Source: Aquamicrobium lusatiense (GTDB lineage: Bacteria; Pseudomonadota; Alphaproteobacteria; Rhizobiales; Rhizobiaceae). From it: a stretch of 64,000 nt of DNA. Both the position numbers and the translations under genes were made by a program. The stretch covers positions 391,631 to 455,630 of the forward strand of contig NZ_JACHEU010000001.1 in the NCBI RefSeq assembly GCF_014201615.1, read 5' to 3'. Shown here piece by piece: positions 1 through 10,245 of the stretch; the stretch's first letter is position 1, and each line of letters opens with the position of its first letter. The notes beneath the pieces were generated by a model. The model saw only the letters and a list, made by a program, of their open reading frames with translations, had not been told where the DNA came from and ran no database searches.

Positions 1-2
1 TG

Positions 3-1121
3 CGCTATGGCGTCACCGCCCGGCGCAAGCGCAATGTGCGCCGCCTCGGCGAATTGCAGACCCTGCGCCAGCGCCACCGCACCTATCGCGGCGCGGAAGG
101 CGCTGCCACCATGGTGGCGAGCGACGCGGCGGAATCCGGCAAGCTGGTGATCGAGGCGAAGTCGATCTCGAAGAGCTTTGGCGAGCTGACCGTCGTCAGC
201 GACTTCTCCACCCGCATCCAGCGCGGCGACCGCATCGGCCTCGTCGGCCCCAATGGCGCCGGCAAGACCACGCTGCTGAAAATGCTGACCGGCGAGCTGA
301 AGCCGGACGCGGGCAATGTGCGCCTCGGCGTCAATCTGGAGATCGCGACCCTCGACCAGAAGCGCGAGGCCGCCGACCCGAACGAGACGCTCGCCCATTA
401 TCTCACCGACGGGCGCGGCGAGAGCCTGATCGTCAATGGCGAGCAGCGCCATGTCGTCTCCTACATGAAGGATTTTCTGTTCAAGCCGGAGCAGGCGCGC
501 ACGCCGGTGCGCGAGCTTTCGGGCGGCGAGCGCGCCCGCCTGCTTCTGGCGCGCGTGCTGTCGCGTCCGGCCAATCTTCTGGTGCTGGACGAGCCGACCA
601 ACGACCTCGACATGGAGACGCTGGAATTGTTGCAGGAGCTCGTCGCGGGCTTTGCCGGCACGGTCATCCTCGTCAGCCATGACCGCGATTTCCTCGACCG
701 CACCGTCACCAGCGTGATTGCTCCTGAAGGAAACGGGCGCTGGATCGAATATGCCGGCGGCTATTCCGACATGCTCTCGCAGCGCGGGACCTCGAAGCTG
801 GACGACCGCAAGCTACGCGCGCGCAGCTCCGGCGATGACGACAAGCCCGCCGCCAGATCGCAGGAAGCCGCGAAGGCCGCCTCGAAAAAACTGTCCTTCA
901 AGCAGAAATTCGCGCTCGAAAACCTGCCGAAGAAGATCGAGGCCGCGACCGACACGATCAACCGGCTGGAAGACCAGATCGCCGATCCGGGGTTTTACGA
1001 CCGCGACCCGACAGGCTTCCAGAAAACCATCGCCGCCCTCGACAAGGAGCGCGCGGCACTCGCCGCCTTCGAGGAGGAATGGCTGGAACTGGAAATGCTC
1101 CGCGAAGAGCTGGAAGGGTAA
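3..1121 (+). CDS. uup: ABC-F family ATPase, Uup type (5' end outside the window)
   Basis: C-terminal part of a soluble ABC-F ATPase. The window opens inside the gene, in frame with the codon at position 3. The visible part holds the second nucleotide-binding domain: Walker A GPNGAGKT (nt 246-269), the signature LSGGER and Walker B LLVLDEPTND. A charged coiled-coil tail of about 75 residues follows; in Uup this tail binds nucleic acid. There are no membrane segments, as expected for ABC-F proteins, which act on ribosomes or on transposon excision rather than in transport. The tail is what separates Uup from EttA-like members. The gene ends 5 bases before the convergent exporter gene, with no hairpin between them. 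Confidence 0.9.
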   Translation, partial: RYGVTARRKRNVRRLGELQTLRQRHRTYRGAEGAATMVASDAAESGKLVIEAKSISKSFGELTVVSDFSTRIQRGDRIGLVGPNGAGKTTLLKMLTGELKPDAGNVRLGVNLEIATLDQKREAADPNETLAHYLTDGRGESLIVNGEQRHVVSYMKDFLFKPEQARTPVRELSGGERARLLLARVLSRPANLLVLDEPTNDLDMETLELLQELVAGFAGTVILVSHDRDFLDRTVTSVIAPEGNGRWIEYAGGYSDMLSQRGTSKLDDRKLRARSSGDDDKPAARSQEAAKAASKKLSFKQKFALENLPKKIEAATDTINRLEDQIADPGFYDRDPTGFQKTIAALDKERAALAAFEEEWLELEMLREELEG

Positions 1122-1126
1122 ATCGG

Positions 1127-2080
1127 TCAGGCCCCGTCCGCGGGCGGCGGCACGCGTCGCCCGGCCAGCGCCCGCCACAGCCTTCCGTCGATCGCGGCGA
1201 GGCCGAGGCCGATCAGCGCCATGCCGGCCAGATGGCGCGGCAGCAGCACCTCGTTGAGAAACAGGAAGCCAAGCAGAATGGCGCTGACCGGCACAAGGAA
1301 GGTGACCAGTGCCAGATTGCTGGCTCCGGCTGATGCCAGCAATCTGAAGAACAGCACATAGGCAAGCGCCGTCGAAAGCACCGCAAGCCCCGCCACGGCG
1401 CCGATTGCCGCCATTGACGGCATCGGCAGTTCCCACGGCCTGTCCACCACCAGCATGACCGGTACCAAAAGGATGCTGGCGGTCACCACCTGCCCGGTCG
1501 CCGTCACCAGCGGCGCCACGCCCATGGTGCGGAAGCGCCGCCCGTAAATGCTGGCCAGCGCATAGGACACCGTGGCCGACAGGCACATCAGCTGCGCCGT
1601 GACATGGCTGCCCAGATCCTGCACCGCATCGATGCCGACCATGACGGCAACGCCCAGAAAACCGATGACCACACCGATGAAGCGGTTGCCCGTCATCTTT
1701 TCGTCCGCAGTCAGGAAATGCGCGAATAGCACGGTGAACAGCGGCGTCGCCGCGTTGAGGATGGAGGCGACGCCGGCCGCGATATGCTGCTGGCCGCCGA
1801 CGATCAGCGAAAAGGGAATGGCGTTGTTGGCAAGGCCGATGACGAAAAAGGCCGCCCATATGCGCCTGCCGGTCGGCAGTTTCAGCCCCGTCGCCCTCAA
1901 CAGGACAAGCATCAGCACCGCCGCCACCACCACGCGCCCCACCACGACGGTGAACACCGGCAGTTCCCGCACCGCGATGGCGTTGAAGAAGAACGACCCG
2001 CCCCATAACAGCGACAGGCACAACAGGGTTGCCCATTCCGCCGGGGTCATCGGCCGGTTGGCCGCAACTGGTTTCGTCAT
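1127..2080 (-). CDS. DMT-superfamily exporter (EamA domains)
   Basis: Inner-membrane protein of 317 residues built from two EamA repeats, with about ten hydrophobic segments. The first segment begins near residue 16, and the second repeat starts with a Val/Ile-rich helix near residue 155. Proteins of this family export small metabolites, often amino acids or their derivatives; the substrate here cannot be told. The ATG at 2080 is preceded by GGGGTGAGAC, a fair ribosome site. The gene is convergent with uup. A palindromic intergenic element lies just upstream of its start (2091-2157). Two other EamA-type genes occur in this window (6239 and 49383), each with different sequence. Confidence 0.88.
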   Translation of the reverse strand: MTKPVAANRPMTPAEWATLLCLSLLWGGSFFFNAIAVRELPVFTVVVGRVVVAAVLMLVLLRATGLKLPTGRRIWAAFFVIGLANNAIPFSLIVGGQQHIAAGVASILNAATPLFTVLFAHFLTADEKMTGNRFIGVVIGFLGVAVMVGIDAVQDLGSHVTAQLMCLSATVSYALASIYGRRFRTMGVAPLVTATGQVVTASILLVPVMLVVDRPWELPMPSMAAIGAVAGLAVLSTALAYVLFFRLLASAGASNLALVTFLVPVSAILLGFLFLNEVLLPRHLAGMALIGLGLAAIDGRLWRALAGRRVPPPADGA

Positions 2081-2090
2081 GTCTCACCCC

Positions 2091-2157
2091 GAGCATTTCG
2101 CAGCCAGCTGAAAACAGCTGGCGTCGCATGAGTACGGCTAAAAAAGAGCAGAAATGC
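2091..2157. repeat. Short palindromic intergenic element, family B copy 1
   Basis: Bounded by the inverted ends GCATTTC (from 2093) and GAAATGC (to 2157), with an inner palindrome CCAGCTG/CAGCTGG. The pattern GAGCATTT-GCAG-CA-TG-AA-CA-CTG-CGTCGCA-A-C-GCTAAAA recurs at 44982-45035 with scattered substitutions. It lies between two divergent or independent transporter genes and contains no reading frame of note. Confidence 0.65.
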
Positions 2158-2216
2158 CGCGCGCTGGTCCCTGCCACGCGGTCAGGCTACTGGCGACCCG
2201 ATTCCTGACGGCCGAT

Positions 2217-2867
2217 CTATTTGCGGTTGTTCCCGGCGAAGGCGGCGCTGACGCCAAGGCCGATGAACAGCACGCCGCTCACATAGCGCTCGAAACGGGC
2301 ATAGGAGCGGCTTTGACGCAGACGCTCACCCAGAGCCCCAGCCGCGAAAGCGTAGCATCCGTCGCTGACCACGCCGAGCGCCGTGAACACCAGCCCCAGA
2401 AAGGCGATCTGCATGGCCACATGCCCGCGCTCCACCTCGACGAACTGCGGCAGGAAGGCCAGGAAGAACAGGGCCGTCTTGGGATTGAGCAGATTGACGA
2501 CGAAGCCGTCGCGAAACAGGCGCGGATAGCTGTGCGGCTTCATCTGCATGTCCGTGCCGCCCTCTTCGTCACGTCCGAAAATCTTGCGCAGGCCGATCCA
2601 GATCAGATAGGCGGCACCGGCATATTTGACGATGGAGAAGGCAACGGCCGAGGAGGCGAGCAGCGCCGAAAGGCCGAGCGCGGCGGCAGCGACGTGAACC
2701 AGCGTGGCGACATGGATGCCCATGTCGGAAACCAGGCCGGCCTTGCGCCCCTGCGCCACCGAACGCGCCACGATGTAAAGCACCGCTGGCCCCGGAATGA
2801 TGAGCAGCGCGATGGCGGAGACCACGAACAGCCCGAGACTGGCCGCACTGGGAACAACGATTTCCAT
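2217..2867 (-). CDS. LysE/RhtB-family amino-acid exporter
   Basis: A 216-residue inner-membrane protein of the LysE/RhtB type with about six hydrophobic helices. The N-terminal helix contains the family hallmark IPGPA, and a later NPKTALFF segment is also typical. These carriers export basic, branched or hydroxy amino acids; the precise substrate is unknown. I chose the ATG at 2867 because GGGAGGGG lies 6 bases upstream; an in-frame start 18 bases earlier lacks this. It is transcribed in the same direction as the EamA exporter downstream, but the repeat element at 2091-2157 lies between them, so co-transcription is uncertain. Confidence 0.88.
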   Translation of the reverse strand: MEIVVPSAASLGLFVVSAIALLIIPGPAVLYIVARSVAQGRKAGLVSDMGIHVATLVHVAAAALGLSALLASSAVAFSIVKYAGAAYLIWIGLRKIFGRDEEGGTDMQMKPHSYPRLFRDGFVVNLLNPKTALFFLAFLPQFVEVERGHVAMQIAFLGLVFTALGVVSDGCYAFAAGALGERLRQSRSYARFERYVSGVLFIGLGVSAAFAGNNRK

Positions 2868-2922
2868 GGACGCCCCTCCCGGCAACCCTCGGCGGCTTTA
2901 AGCCGTCAGCCCCGCCCGGACA

Positions 2923-4665
2923 TCATTGTCCGGACGCTTTCGCCTGCCATGCCTTGATCGCCTCGTCGAAGACCTTGTCGCCGGGAATGCCCTTTTCCAT
3001 GGTGAGCAGGGCACGTCGGCCGGACTTGTAGATCACCGGCACGTCGATCCATTCCTGATTGCGCAGCAGCGACAGGTTGGCTTCCTGATCCGCCTTCGTG
3101 TCGTTGAGCGCGACGAGGAAATAACCGTCCGCGATCTTGGCCGGGATGCCGATCAGCGGATTGCCCGCTTCCTGCTCGGCCGCCTTCAGCGCAATGCGCA
3201 GAACATTGTCGATGCCGCCGCCCTCGAAACCGTCGGGCGTCAGGAAGATCATCTCGATGATGTGGCTGGCGGGAAGAGTGTCGTCGGCATTGCGACGGAT
3301 GGTGAAGCGAAGCTGCACCTCCTTGCCCGGAACCTGAACCTCGCCACGGATGGCGGGCTCCGGCGGCTCGTCGCCGCCCGGCGATTCCTGAACCAGCGAC
3401 CACACCACATTGCCGGGCTCAGCGGAGCCCTGCGCGACATTGGTGCGCTCTTCGTAGTAGATTGCCTTCTGGCCGACGGCCACGCCTGCCTGCCCGGTCT
3501 GGGCCTGCTGGGCCTGCGAAGGTGCGGCCGGCTGGCTGGAATCGGGAGCTGCCGAAGGCGGAGGCGTCGTCAGCGCCACGACCGAGGAGCCCTCACCGAT
3601 GGAACTGCCGCCGCCGGCCGGGCCGGGATCGGTTTCCTTGCCGTCGGGCAGCAGGCGCTGGGTGAATTTTTCCGAACCTTCGCCATTGCCGGTCGCTGGA
3701 GGGGAAGCAGGAGCCGGCGCGGGCGTTGCCGGCTGCGCATCGGCCGTATTCTCGGCAGGCGGGGGCACCTTGACCGGCTTGACGACAATCGGCTTCGGAT
3801 CGCCATCGCTGCTTGCGAACATGGTGCCGAAGGCATCCCCGAGGGCGTCCTTGTTGAGCCAGGCCGCGTAGCCGCCACCGCCCAGAACCAGCAGTGCCAG
3901 CAGGCCGATGATCAGCCCCCGGTAGCTTCTGCGCCCGCGTTCTTCCTCGAAGTCGAACGCAAGTTCGGGCTGGCGGTCCACAGGCGGCTCAGGCGGGATG
4001 TCGAACAGCTCATCGTCATCATCCTGCGGATATGCGTTGCCGGCAGGGGAACGACCTGTCCCGATATCGGCTTCGCCGGCATCGACTTCAGGCTCGTATC
4101 GGAACGGTTCCGCGCGGGAAACCGGCTCTCCACGGTCCGAAAAGGGTTTTGTGCCTATGTCCTCGGCAGGCCCGGGAGCGGCTGGAGGCGGCACCGGCTT
4201 TTCCGACGGGAGAGGAGAAGCAGGCGTCTTGGCAGGGAAAGCAGCAGGTGTCGGCGCCGCCGGTTCCAATCTTGTCGGAGCCGGGGCTGAAGCCGACGTC
4301 TGCGCGGGCGCAGCCGCAGGGGGCGTGCGGCCAATGACCGGAGCAGACACGGCCGGAGCCGTATGCGTCTGCTGGTTCTTGTTGCGGTCGATGGAGGAGA
4401 AGATGTTCTCCAGCTCGGCCAGCGGGTCGATTTCAGGTTCCGGTGGAGGTGGCGGCGGCGCGAAATCGCGCTCGACCGTGGCGATGGCGTCCTCCAGCAT
4501 CTTCTTCTGGCGTTCGGCCACCGCTTCCGGCGGCTGCGGATCCAGAGCGGCCAGCTTGGAAGCGATCGTCGCACGGGCCTTGTCATAGACCCTGGCCCGG
4601 ATCTCGGGCGTGGTTTCGCCCAGACCGCCGAGCGTCTTCTTCAGAACCGCAACGAAATCTGCCAT
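2923..4665 (-). CDS. Proline-rich single-span membrane protein of unknown function
   Basis: I do not recognise a named family. The 580-residue protein has four parts. An N-terminal charged helix-rich region (about 1-70) follows the pattern of a conserved cytoplasmic domain. A low-complexity Pro/Ala region follows (about 70-180), and then acidic linkers. One membrane segment lies near residues 250-270, rich in Leu and Gly and flanked by RGRR on the cytoplasmic side. The outside part has a second Pro/Ala linker and a C-terminal globular domain of about 180 residues ending at the stop. Type II topology is likely. It sits 68 bases downstream of purA on the same strand. The layout (cytoplasmic domain, TM, Pro linker, periplasmic domain) resembles TonB-like or wall-spanning proteins, but no motif proves this. 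Confidence 0.75.
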   Translation of the reverse strand: MADFVAVLKKTLGGLGETTPEIRARVYDKARATIASKLAALDPQPPEAVAERQKKMLEDAIATVERDFAPPPPPPEPEIDPLAELENIFSSIDRNKNQQTHTAPAVSAPVIGRTPPAAAPAQTSASAPAPTRLEPAAPTPAAFPAKTPASPLPSEKPVPPPAAPGPAEDIGTKPFSDRGEPVSRAEPFRYEPEVDAGEADIGTGRSPAGNAYPQDDDDELFDIPPEPPVDRQPELAFDFEEERGRRSYRGLIIGLLALLVLGGGGYAAWLNKDALGDAFGTMFASSDGDPKPIVVKPVKVPPPAENTADAQPATPAPAPASPPATGNGEGSEKFTQRLLPDGKETDPGPAGGGSSIGEGSSVVALTTPPPSAAPDSSQPAAPSQAQQAQTGQAGVAVGQKAIYYEERTNVAQGSAEPGNVVWSLVQESPGGDEPPEPAIRGEVQVPGKEVQLRFTIRRNADDTLPASHIIEMIFLTPDGFEGGGIDNVLRIALKAAEQEAGNPLIGIPAKIADGYFLVALNDTKADQEANLSLLRNQEWIDVPVIYKSGRRALLTMEKGIPGDKVFDEAIKAWQAKASGQ

Positions 4666-4733
4666 GCTACAGTCGACCTGTCCTTGTCATCGGCGGCGCG
4701 GAGCCCACGGCCCGCCCCGCCGAACGGGCATAG

Positions 4734-6029
4734 TTAATCCTGAAACGGGTCCGTCACAAGTATCGTGTCGTCCCGCTCCGGGCTGGTGGAAAGCAGCGCC
4801 ACCGGGGCGCCGATCAGTTCCTCGATGTGGCGCACATACTTAACTGCCTGCGCCGGCAGATCGTTCCAGCTGCGCGCGCCGGCGGTCGTTTCCTTCCAGC
4901 CTTCCAGCGTCTCGTAGATGGGCTGTACACGAGCCTGCGCGCCCTGGCTGGCCGGCAGATAGTCGATCTTCTCGCCATCGAGCATATAGCCGGTGCACAC
5001 CTTGATCTCGTCGAGACCGTCGAGCACGTCGAGCTTGGTGAGCGCGATGCCCTTGATGCCGTTGACGGCGACGGCCTGGCGCACCAGCACGGCATCGAAC
5101 CAGCCGCAGCGGCGCTTGCGGCCGGTGACGACGCCGAATTCATGGCCGCGCGTGCCGAGGAACTCGCCGATCTCATTGACCTGCTCGGTCGGGAACGGGC
5201 CTTCGCCGACGCGCGTGGTGTAGGCCTTGGTGATGCCGAGCACATAGCTGAGCGCGCCGGGCCCGATGCCGGAGCCGGCGGCGGCCTGCCCGGCCACCGT
5301 GTTGGACGAGGTCACGAAAGGATAAGTGCCATGGTCTATGTCGAGCAGCGTGCCCTGTGCGCCCTCGAACAGGATGCGCTCGCCCGCCTTGCGGCAATCG
5401 TCCAGCACCTTCCACACGCGGTCCATGTAGGGCAGGATCTCGCCGGCGACCGACGTCAGCTCCTGCATGATCGCCTCATGCGCCACCTCGGCGTGGCCCA
5501 GCCCCTTGCGCAACGCATTGTGATGCGTCAGCAGACGGTCCACCTTTGCCGGCAGTGTTTCGAGATCCGCCAGATCCATCACCCTGATGCCACGGCGGCC
5601 GACCTTGTCCTCATAGGCAGGACCGATGCCGCGCCGCGTCGTTCCGATCTTCGTTCCGGAATTGGAGGCCGCGTCTTCGCGGAAACCGTCCAGTTCCCTG
5701 TGCAGGGAAAGAATAAGCGCGGTATTTTCGGCGATTTTCAGGTTGTCGGGATTAATTTCCACGCCCTGCCCGCGCAGCTTGGCCACTTCGGCCACGAAGG
5801 CATGCGGATCGAAGACCACGCCATTGCCGATGATGGAGAGCTTGTTGCGCACCACGCCCGAAGGCAGCAGCGACAGCTTGTAGACGTTGCCATCGACGAC
5901 GAGCGTATGCCCGGCATTGTGCCCGCCCTGAAAACGCACCACCACATCGGCGCGCTCCGACAGCCAGTCCACGATCTTGCCCTTGCCTTCGTCGCCCCAT
6001 TGCGAGCCGACGACCACCACATTGGCCAT
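4734..6029 (-). CDS. purA: Adenylosuccinate synthetase
   Basis: Makes adenylosuccinate from IMP, aspartate and GTP, the first committed step to AMP, in the cytoplasm. The 431-residue length is normal for PurA. Motifs seen: the N-terminal [10 protein letters not shown] loop (residues 12-21, with the catalytic Asp13), GGHNAGHT (catalytic His near 41), the IMP-binding [11 protein letters not shown] stretch, and the [12 protein letters not shown] segment near residue 300. The ATG at 6029 follows GGAAGAAG. A proline-rich protein gene follows on the same strand. Upstream it is divergent from an EamA exporter gene, with a shared intergenic region of about 210 bases. Confidence 0.98.
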   Translation of the reverse strand: MANVVVVGSQWGDEGKGKIVDWLSERADVVVRFQGGHNAGHTLVVDGNVYKLSLLPSGVVRNKLSIIGNGVVFDPHAFVAEVAKLRGQGVEINPDNLKIAENTALILSLHRELDGFREDAASNSGTKIGTTRRGIGPAYEDKVGRRGIRVMDLADLETLPAKVDRLLTHHNALRKGLGHAEVAHEAIMQELTSVAGEILPYMDRVWKVLDDCRKAGERILFEGAQGTLLDIDHGTYPFVTSSNTVAGQAAAGSGIGPGALSYVLGITKAYTTRVGEGPFPTEQVNEIGEFLGTRGHEFGVVTGRKRRCGWFDAVLVRQAVAVNGIKGIALTKLDVLDGLDEIKVCTGYMLDGEKIDYLPASQGAQARVQPIYETLEGWKETTAGARSWNDLPAQAVKYVRHIEELIGAPVALLSTSPERDDTILVTDPFQD

Positions 6030-6238
6030 GTCTTCTTCCCTTCAATCGGGCCGCAATCCAGCGCGCCCGTAAAAACGACAGGCCTCTATAGCGTCCACAA
6101 ACGCTGCGCGCGACCTTTGTTTGCCGTTTGGAGGCGCTGGCAGCACAACAATTTTGGCTGAGGCGTGGTTTATCTGGCAAGAAGAGCCATTACAACGTCC
6201 CGAACGCACTTGCCTTCCGTCCCGGTGGTTTCCATCCC

Positions 6239-7141
6239 ATGAAACAGAACCCTTATCTCCTGCTGGCGGCAGCCACATTGTTCTGGGCGGGAAATTCCGT
6301 TGCAGGCAAGATGGCGGTCGGCCATGTGTCGCCGATGTTCCTCAACGCCATCCGCTGGGGCATCGTGCTGGTTGTTCTGGCTGTTGCCGGGCGCCGCGAG
6401 ATCATGGCGGACTGGCCCGTCATCCGCCAGCACAAATGGTACCTGCTGGCCATGGGCGCCATCGGGTTCACCATTTTCAGCGCGGCGCTCTACAGCGCGC
6501 TCCTCTACACCTCCGCCACCAATGCCAGCATCGAGCAGGGCGGCATCCCCCTGCTAGTCTTCATCTTCAGCTACCTGCTCTATGGCACCCGCACCACGCT
6601 TGCCCAGTTCGGCGGCTTCGTGCTGTCGTTCGCGGGCATCATACTCACCGCCACGCATGGCGAACCGGAGCGGATCCTGCAGCTCGACGTCAACTTCGGC
6701 GACGCCCTCATGATCATCGCCATCCTGACCTACGGCTTCTACACCGCCGCCCTGCGGCGCAAGCCGCAGCTTCACTGGATGAGCCTGATGGCGGCGCTGT
6801 GCGCGGGCGCGTTCATCAGCGCCCTGCCCCTGCTCTGGGCGGAAATGGCGGCCGGAGCGCTGATCCTGCCCGATGCCACGGGCTGGGCGATCATCGCCTA
6901 TGTCCTGCTGTTCCCGTCGCTGCTGTCGCAGATCTTCTACATACGCGGCGTCGAGATCATCGGCGGCAACCGCGCCGGCCTGTTCATCAACCTTTTGCCG
7001 GTCTGGGGCGCACTGCTGGCAGTCGTCATCCTCGGCGAGGAATTTCAGGCCTATCACGCCATTGCGCTGGTTCTGGTGCTGTCGGGGGTGCTCGTCGCCG
7101 AGTGGGACGGACGCCGCCGGGCCTCGGGCGCCCGGACGTAA
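6239..7141 (+). CDS. DMT-superfamily exporter (EamA domains)
   Basis: Inner-membrane carrier of 300 residues with two EamA repeats and about ten helices. It starts with a lipid-facing segment that includes FWAGNSVAGK, a common opening motif of this group. The start at 6239 gives the standard N-terminus; an upstream in-frame start at 6128 would add 37 residues with no membrane character. Substrate unknown. The gene is divergent from purA and convergent with serA. A strong hairpin directly after its stop (7144-7170) is oriented to terminate serA, and may also stop this gene. Confidence 0.87.
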   Translation: MKQNPYLLLAAATLFWAGNSVAGKMAVGHVSPMFLNAIRWGIVLVVLAVAGRREIMADWPVIRQHKWYLLAMGAIGFTIFSAALYSALLYTSATNASIEQGGIPLLVFIFSYLLYGTRTTLAQFGGFVLSFAGIILTATHGEPERILQLDVNFGDALMIIAILTYGFYTAALRRKPQLHWMSLMAALCAGAFISALPLLWAEMAAGALILPDATGWAIIAYVLLFPSLLSQIFYIRGVEIIGGNRAGLFINLLPVWGALLAVVILGEEFQAYHAIALVLVLSGVLVAEWDGRRRASGART

Positions 7142-7170
7142 AAAAGGCCGGGGAACCCGTCCCCGGCCTT
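7140..7170 (-). terminator. Intrinsic terminator after serA
   Basis: A perfect 10-bp stem AAGGCCGGGG/CCCCGGCCTT (7144-7153 with 7161-7170) with a 7-base loop. On the minus strand it is followed by a run of six T. It lies 24 bases beyond the serA stop. It abuts the stop of the convergent exporter gene and may act in both directions. Confidence 0.85.
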
Positions 7171-7194
7171 GTTCTGAATATGTGAAGCTGTGGT

Positions 7195-8796
7195 CTACAG
7201 ACCGTTGACGTCGAACTGCAGGCGCTTGGCCGAATCGATCTTTTCGTGCGCGCGCACCTCGGCCAGAGCATCTTCCGGGAACGGCGCATCGAGATAGAGC
7301 AGCGCGATCGCATCGCCGCCGGGGCGGTTGCGGCCCAGCGCGAAGTTGGCGATGTTGACCTCATGCTTGCCGCACAGCGTGCCCAGGAGACCGATAATGC
7401 CGGGCGCATCGGCATTGGTCGTGTAGAGCATGTGCTGGCCGACCTCGGCATCGAGATTGATGCCCTTGATCTGTATGAAGCGCGGCTTGCCGTCGGAAAA
7501 GCAGGTCCCGGCGATCGAACGCTCCTGATGCTCGGTCTTCACCGTCAGCCTGATATAGCCGTCGAAGACGCCGGACTTGTCGCGCTTGACCTCGGCGACG
7601 ATGATGCCGCGCTCCTTCACCATGATCGGTGCCGACACCATGTTCACATCGGCCACCTGCGGGCGGATCAGGCCGGCAAGGGCAGCACTGATCAGCGCCC
7701 TGGTGTTCATCGTTGCGGTCGAACCGTCAAAAAGGATCTCGACTTCCTTGATCGGATCTTCCGTGACCTGACCGACGAACGCGCCCAGCACTTCGGCAAG
7801 CTTCACGAACGGCTTGAGGCGTGGCGCTTCCTCGGCGGTGATCGAGGGCATGTTGATGGCGTTGGAAACCGCGCCCTTGACCAGATAGTCCGACATCTGC
7901 TCGGCAACCTGCAGGGCGACATTCTCCTGAGCTTCCGAGGTCGAAGCGCCCAGATGCGGCGTGCAGACCACGTTTTCCATGTTGAACAGCTCGTTGTCCG
8001 TCGCCGGCTCGACCTCGAACACGTCGATGCCGGCGCCCGCCACCTTGCCGCTCTTCAGCGCGGCGATAAGGTCGGCCTCGACGATCAGGCCGCCGCGGGC
8101 GCAATTGATGATGCGCACGCCGTCCTTCATCTTCGCAATGGATTCGGCGTTGATGATGTTGCGGGTCTTGTCGGTCAGCGGCGTGTGCAGGGTGATGAAG
8201 TCGGCGCGGGCCAGCAGCTCTTCAAGTTCCACCTTCTCGACGCCCAGCTCTTCGGCGCGGCTTTCGGAGAGGAACGGGTCGAAGGCCACCACATGCATCT
8301 TCAGGCCGACGGCGCGGGTCGCCACGATCGAGCCGATATTGCCGGCGCCGATGATGCCCAGCGTCTTGCCGGTGATCTCGACGCCCATGAAGCGGTTCTT
8401 CTCCCACTTGCCGGCATGGGTGGAAGCATTGGCTTCCGGCAGCTGGCGGGCCACGGCGAACATCAGCGCAACGGCATGCTCGGCGGTGGTGATGGAGTTG
8501 CCGAACGGCGTGTTCATCACGATGATACCGCGACGCGAGGCGGCCGGAATGTCGACATTGTCGACGCCGATGCCGGCGCGGCCGACAACCTTCAAATTGG
8601 TCGCGGCGGCGATCAGCTTTTCCGTCACCTTGGTGGCCGAGCGGATGGCAAGGCCATCATACTGGCCGATGACTTCGAGAAGCTTTTCCTTGTCCTTGCC
8701 GAGATCGGGCAGGTAATCGACCTCGACGCCGCGATCCTTGAAGATCTGGACGGCGGTAGGAGAAAGCTTGTCGGAAACGAGTACGCGGGGCGCCAT
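7195..8796 (-). CDS. serA: D-3-phosphoglycerate dehydrogenase
   Basis: First step of serine synthesis: oxidises 3-phosphoglycerate to 3-phosphohydroxypyruvate with NAD. At 533 residues it is the long form. It has a catalytic/NAD-binding D-isomer dehydrogenase domain (GAGNIGS near residue 155, catalytic Arg in NCARGGLI, Glu in FEVEP, His in TPHLGAST), then an intervening substrate-binding domain and a C-terminal ACT domain (about the last 75 residues). The ACT domain in such enzymes senses serine. The ATG at 8796 follows AAGGAGG at ideal spacing. It lies 78 bases downstream of serC on the same strand, so serC and serA probably share the serC promoter and leader. Confidence 0.97.
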   Translation of the reverse strand: MAPRVLVSDKLSPTAVQIFKDRGVEVDYLPDLGKDKEKLLEVIGQYDGLAIRSATKVTEKLIAAATNLKVVGRAGIGVDNVDIPAASRRGIIVMNTPFGNSITTAEHAVALMFAVARQLPEANASTHAGKWEKNRFMGVEITGKTLGIIGAGNIGSIVATRAVGLKMHVVAFDPFLSESRAEELGVEKVELEELLARADFITLHTPLTDKTRNIINAESIAKMKDGVRIINCARGGLIVEADLIAALKSGKVAGAGIDVFEVEPATDNELFNMENVVCTPHLGASTSEAQENVALQVAEQMSDYLVKGAVSNAINMPSITAEEAPRLKPFVKLAEVLGAFVGQVTEDPIKEVEILFDGSTATMNTRALISAALAGLIRPQVADVNMVSAPIMVKERGIIVAEVKRDKSGVFDGYIRLTVKTEHQERSIAGTCFSDGKPRFIQIKGINLDAEVGQHMLYTTNADAPGIIGLLGTLCGKHEVNIANFALGRNRPGGDAIALLYLDAPFPEDALAEVRAHEKIDSAKRLQFDVNGL

Positions 8797-8874
8797 GATG
8801 GCCTCCTTCGTCTGAAAATCTGGAAATTCGGGAGAGGAATGGGCCGCCTGACAGCAGGCAGCCCGAAATCACGA

Positions 8875-10050
<1,176 letters not shown>

Positions 10051-10103
10051 CGTGGTCTATCCTTCCAGATAGGTAGCCCCTCGTTGGGGAGGGGTGGCCC
10101 ACG
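10051..10103 (-). ncRNA. serC leader RNA motif
   Basis: The 53 bases directly before the serC ATG show three nested helices on the minus strand. A closing stem CGTGG (10103-10099) pairs with CCACG (10055-10051). One hairpin has arms CCCCTC/GAGGGG, and a second has arms CTATC/GATAG around TGGAA. The AGGA inside the second hairpin could be the ribosome site, so the fold may mask it. This matches in position and pattern the conserved RNA described upstream of alphaproteobacterial serC-serA operons, whose ligand or trigger is not settled. Confidence 0.8.
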
Positions 10104-10107
10104 GACG

Positions 10108-10136
10108 GCGATATGCCTTCATGCCTCAGGCGTCAA
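10108..10136 (-). promoter_or_regulatory. Candidate housekeeping promoter of serC-serA
   Basis: On the minus strand TTGACG (10136-10131) and TATCGC (10113-10108) are separated by exactly 17 bases. Transcription would start at about the first base of the serC leader. The same TTGACG-17-TAT arrangement is seen before rpmB and metA. Confidence 0.55.
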
Positions 10137-10194
10137 GAGGAAAGTTGATGTCGCGGGCGGAACACATCCGCACGCGCAAAAAGGCCGCACATGC

Positions 10195-10221
10195 GAAAAG
10201 GGCGGACCGGAGCCCGCCCTC
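10195..10221 (-). terminator. Terminator after first outer-membrane protein gene
   Basis: Stem GGGCGG/CCGCCC (10200-10205 with 10214-10219) followed on the minus strand by TTTT. It lies 26 bases beyond the stop of the barrel-protein gene at 10246. Confidence 0.65.
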
Positions 10222-10245
10222 GTAAGAATCCGTTCGAGGTCCCGT

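Noticed and set aside
813..2177. A 454-codon minus-strand frame across the end of uup and the EamA gene
   Set aside because: Both strands' known genes explain the stretch; the translation is Gly/Arg/Ala-rich shadow sequence.
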